Source: Spirochaetia bacterium
GTDB lineage: Bacteria; Spirochaetota; Spirochaetia; Treponematales; Breznakiellaceae
Direction: 5' to 3'
Length of the DNA stretch: 5,306 bases
Assembly: GCA_025997795.1 (NCBI GenBank)
Contig: BNVB01000107.1
Location: 1 to 5,306 of the forward strand
Part shown: piece after piece, positions 5,183-5,306 of the stretch
Layout: each line of letters opens with the position of its first letter
Position numbering within the stretch: the first letter of the stretch is position 1
Position numbers and translations under genes: made by a program
Notes under the pieces: model-generated
Seen by the model: the letters and a program-made list of their open reading frames with translations, nothing else
The model's database searches: none
Told to the model about the DNA's origin: nothing

Positions 5183-5306
5183 AAATTAAATAAAAAAAAC
5201 CACTGTGCTGAAGCGAATTTTCCCCCCCTAAAAAAAAATATGATTTTTTGGCTATCAGTAACGGGGTTTTAAGAAAGGAAAGGGCGGGTGGTGGGAAAGG
5301 AGGGTG

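Larger units (their letters stand above)
4875..5306. other. Non-coding leader and contig-edge region
   Basis: No convincing gene lies in these 432 bases on either strand. They hold two terminator-like hairpins (4931-4953 and 4966-5010), a run of 18 G, and a C7/A9 stretch followed by a G-rich end. On the minus strand, a 58-codon stretch without stop (5185-5012) has only one late ATG (5086, 24 residues) and no ribosome binding site. No clear -35/-10 promoter for the nucleotidyltransferase gene could be picked out. The homopolymers suggest low sequence quality near a contig end. Confidence 0.5.

Noticed and set aside
4708..5193. Plus-strand frame of 161 codons running into the G tract
   Set aside because: It starts antisense inside the nucleotidyltransferase gene, crosses both hairpins, has no recognisable domain and ends in a poly-Gly stretch from the homopolymer.
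1..5306. CRISPR array, tRNA, rRNA or insertion sequence
   Set aside because: No regularly spaced repeats, no tRNA-like cloverleaf or rRNA motifs, and no transposase frame or terminal inverted repeats were seen.

Overview
The window looks bacterial, with moderate GC (roughly the mid-40s percent by eye). Every convincing gene lies on the minus strand, so transcription runs from right to left. Nothing here fixes the taxon. The use of Shine-Dalgarno sites, the paralogous PqqD-like proteins and the glycosyltransferase style would fit a spirochaete (for example a gut Treponema), a clostridial or a synergistete-type anaerobe, but that is a weak inference.

Layout in order of transcription: (1) 5306-4875, a non-coding leader or contig edge with an 18-G tract and two terminator-like hairpins. 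(2) 4874-3741, a nucleotidyltransferase-fold protein of the NTP_transf_5 type. (3) 3740-3665, a gap packed with hairpins, ending in a strong ribosome binding site. (4) 3664-3191, a PqqD-like protein with a long C-terminal tail. (5) 3178-1967, an HPr-kinase-like P-loop protein. (6) 1958-1587, a second PqqD-like protein, clearly paralogous to the first. (7) 1572-478, a family 2 glycosyltransferase ending in a coiled coil. (8) 481-133, the remains of a second family 2 glycosyltransferase, broken by a TGA where the family has Trp and by loss of its catalytic middle. (9) 124-1, the first 41 residues of a radical SAM enzyme with an intact CxxxCxxC motif, cut by the window edge.

The set of nucleotidyltransferase, two PqqD-like putative peptide-binding proteins, HPr-kinase-like protein and radical SAM enzyme is what one expects of a peptide-modifying (RiPP-like) cassette. 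PqqD domains present peptides to radical SAM or other enzymes, and HPr-kinase-like and nucleotidyltransferase proteins are known together from some lasso peptide clusters. I also recall an HPrK-like, PqqD-like and radical SAM combination in the 'SynChlorMet' cassettes. No precursor peptide gene is evident in the window. The glycosyltransferases suggest the product may be glycosylated, or that the cassette sits in a surface-glycan locus. The unusual points are the kinase flanked by two PqqD paralogues, their shared tail motif, the decayed glycosyltransferase, and the radical SAM start at the very edge.
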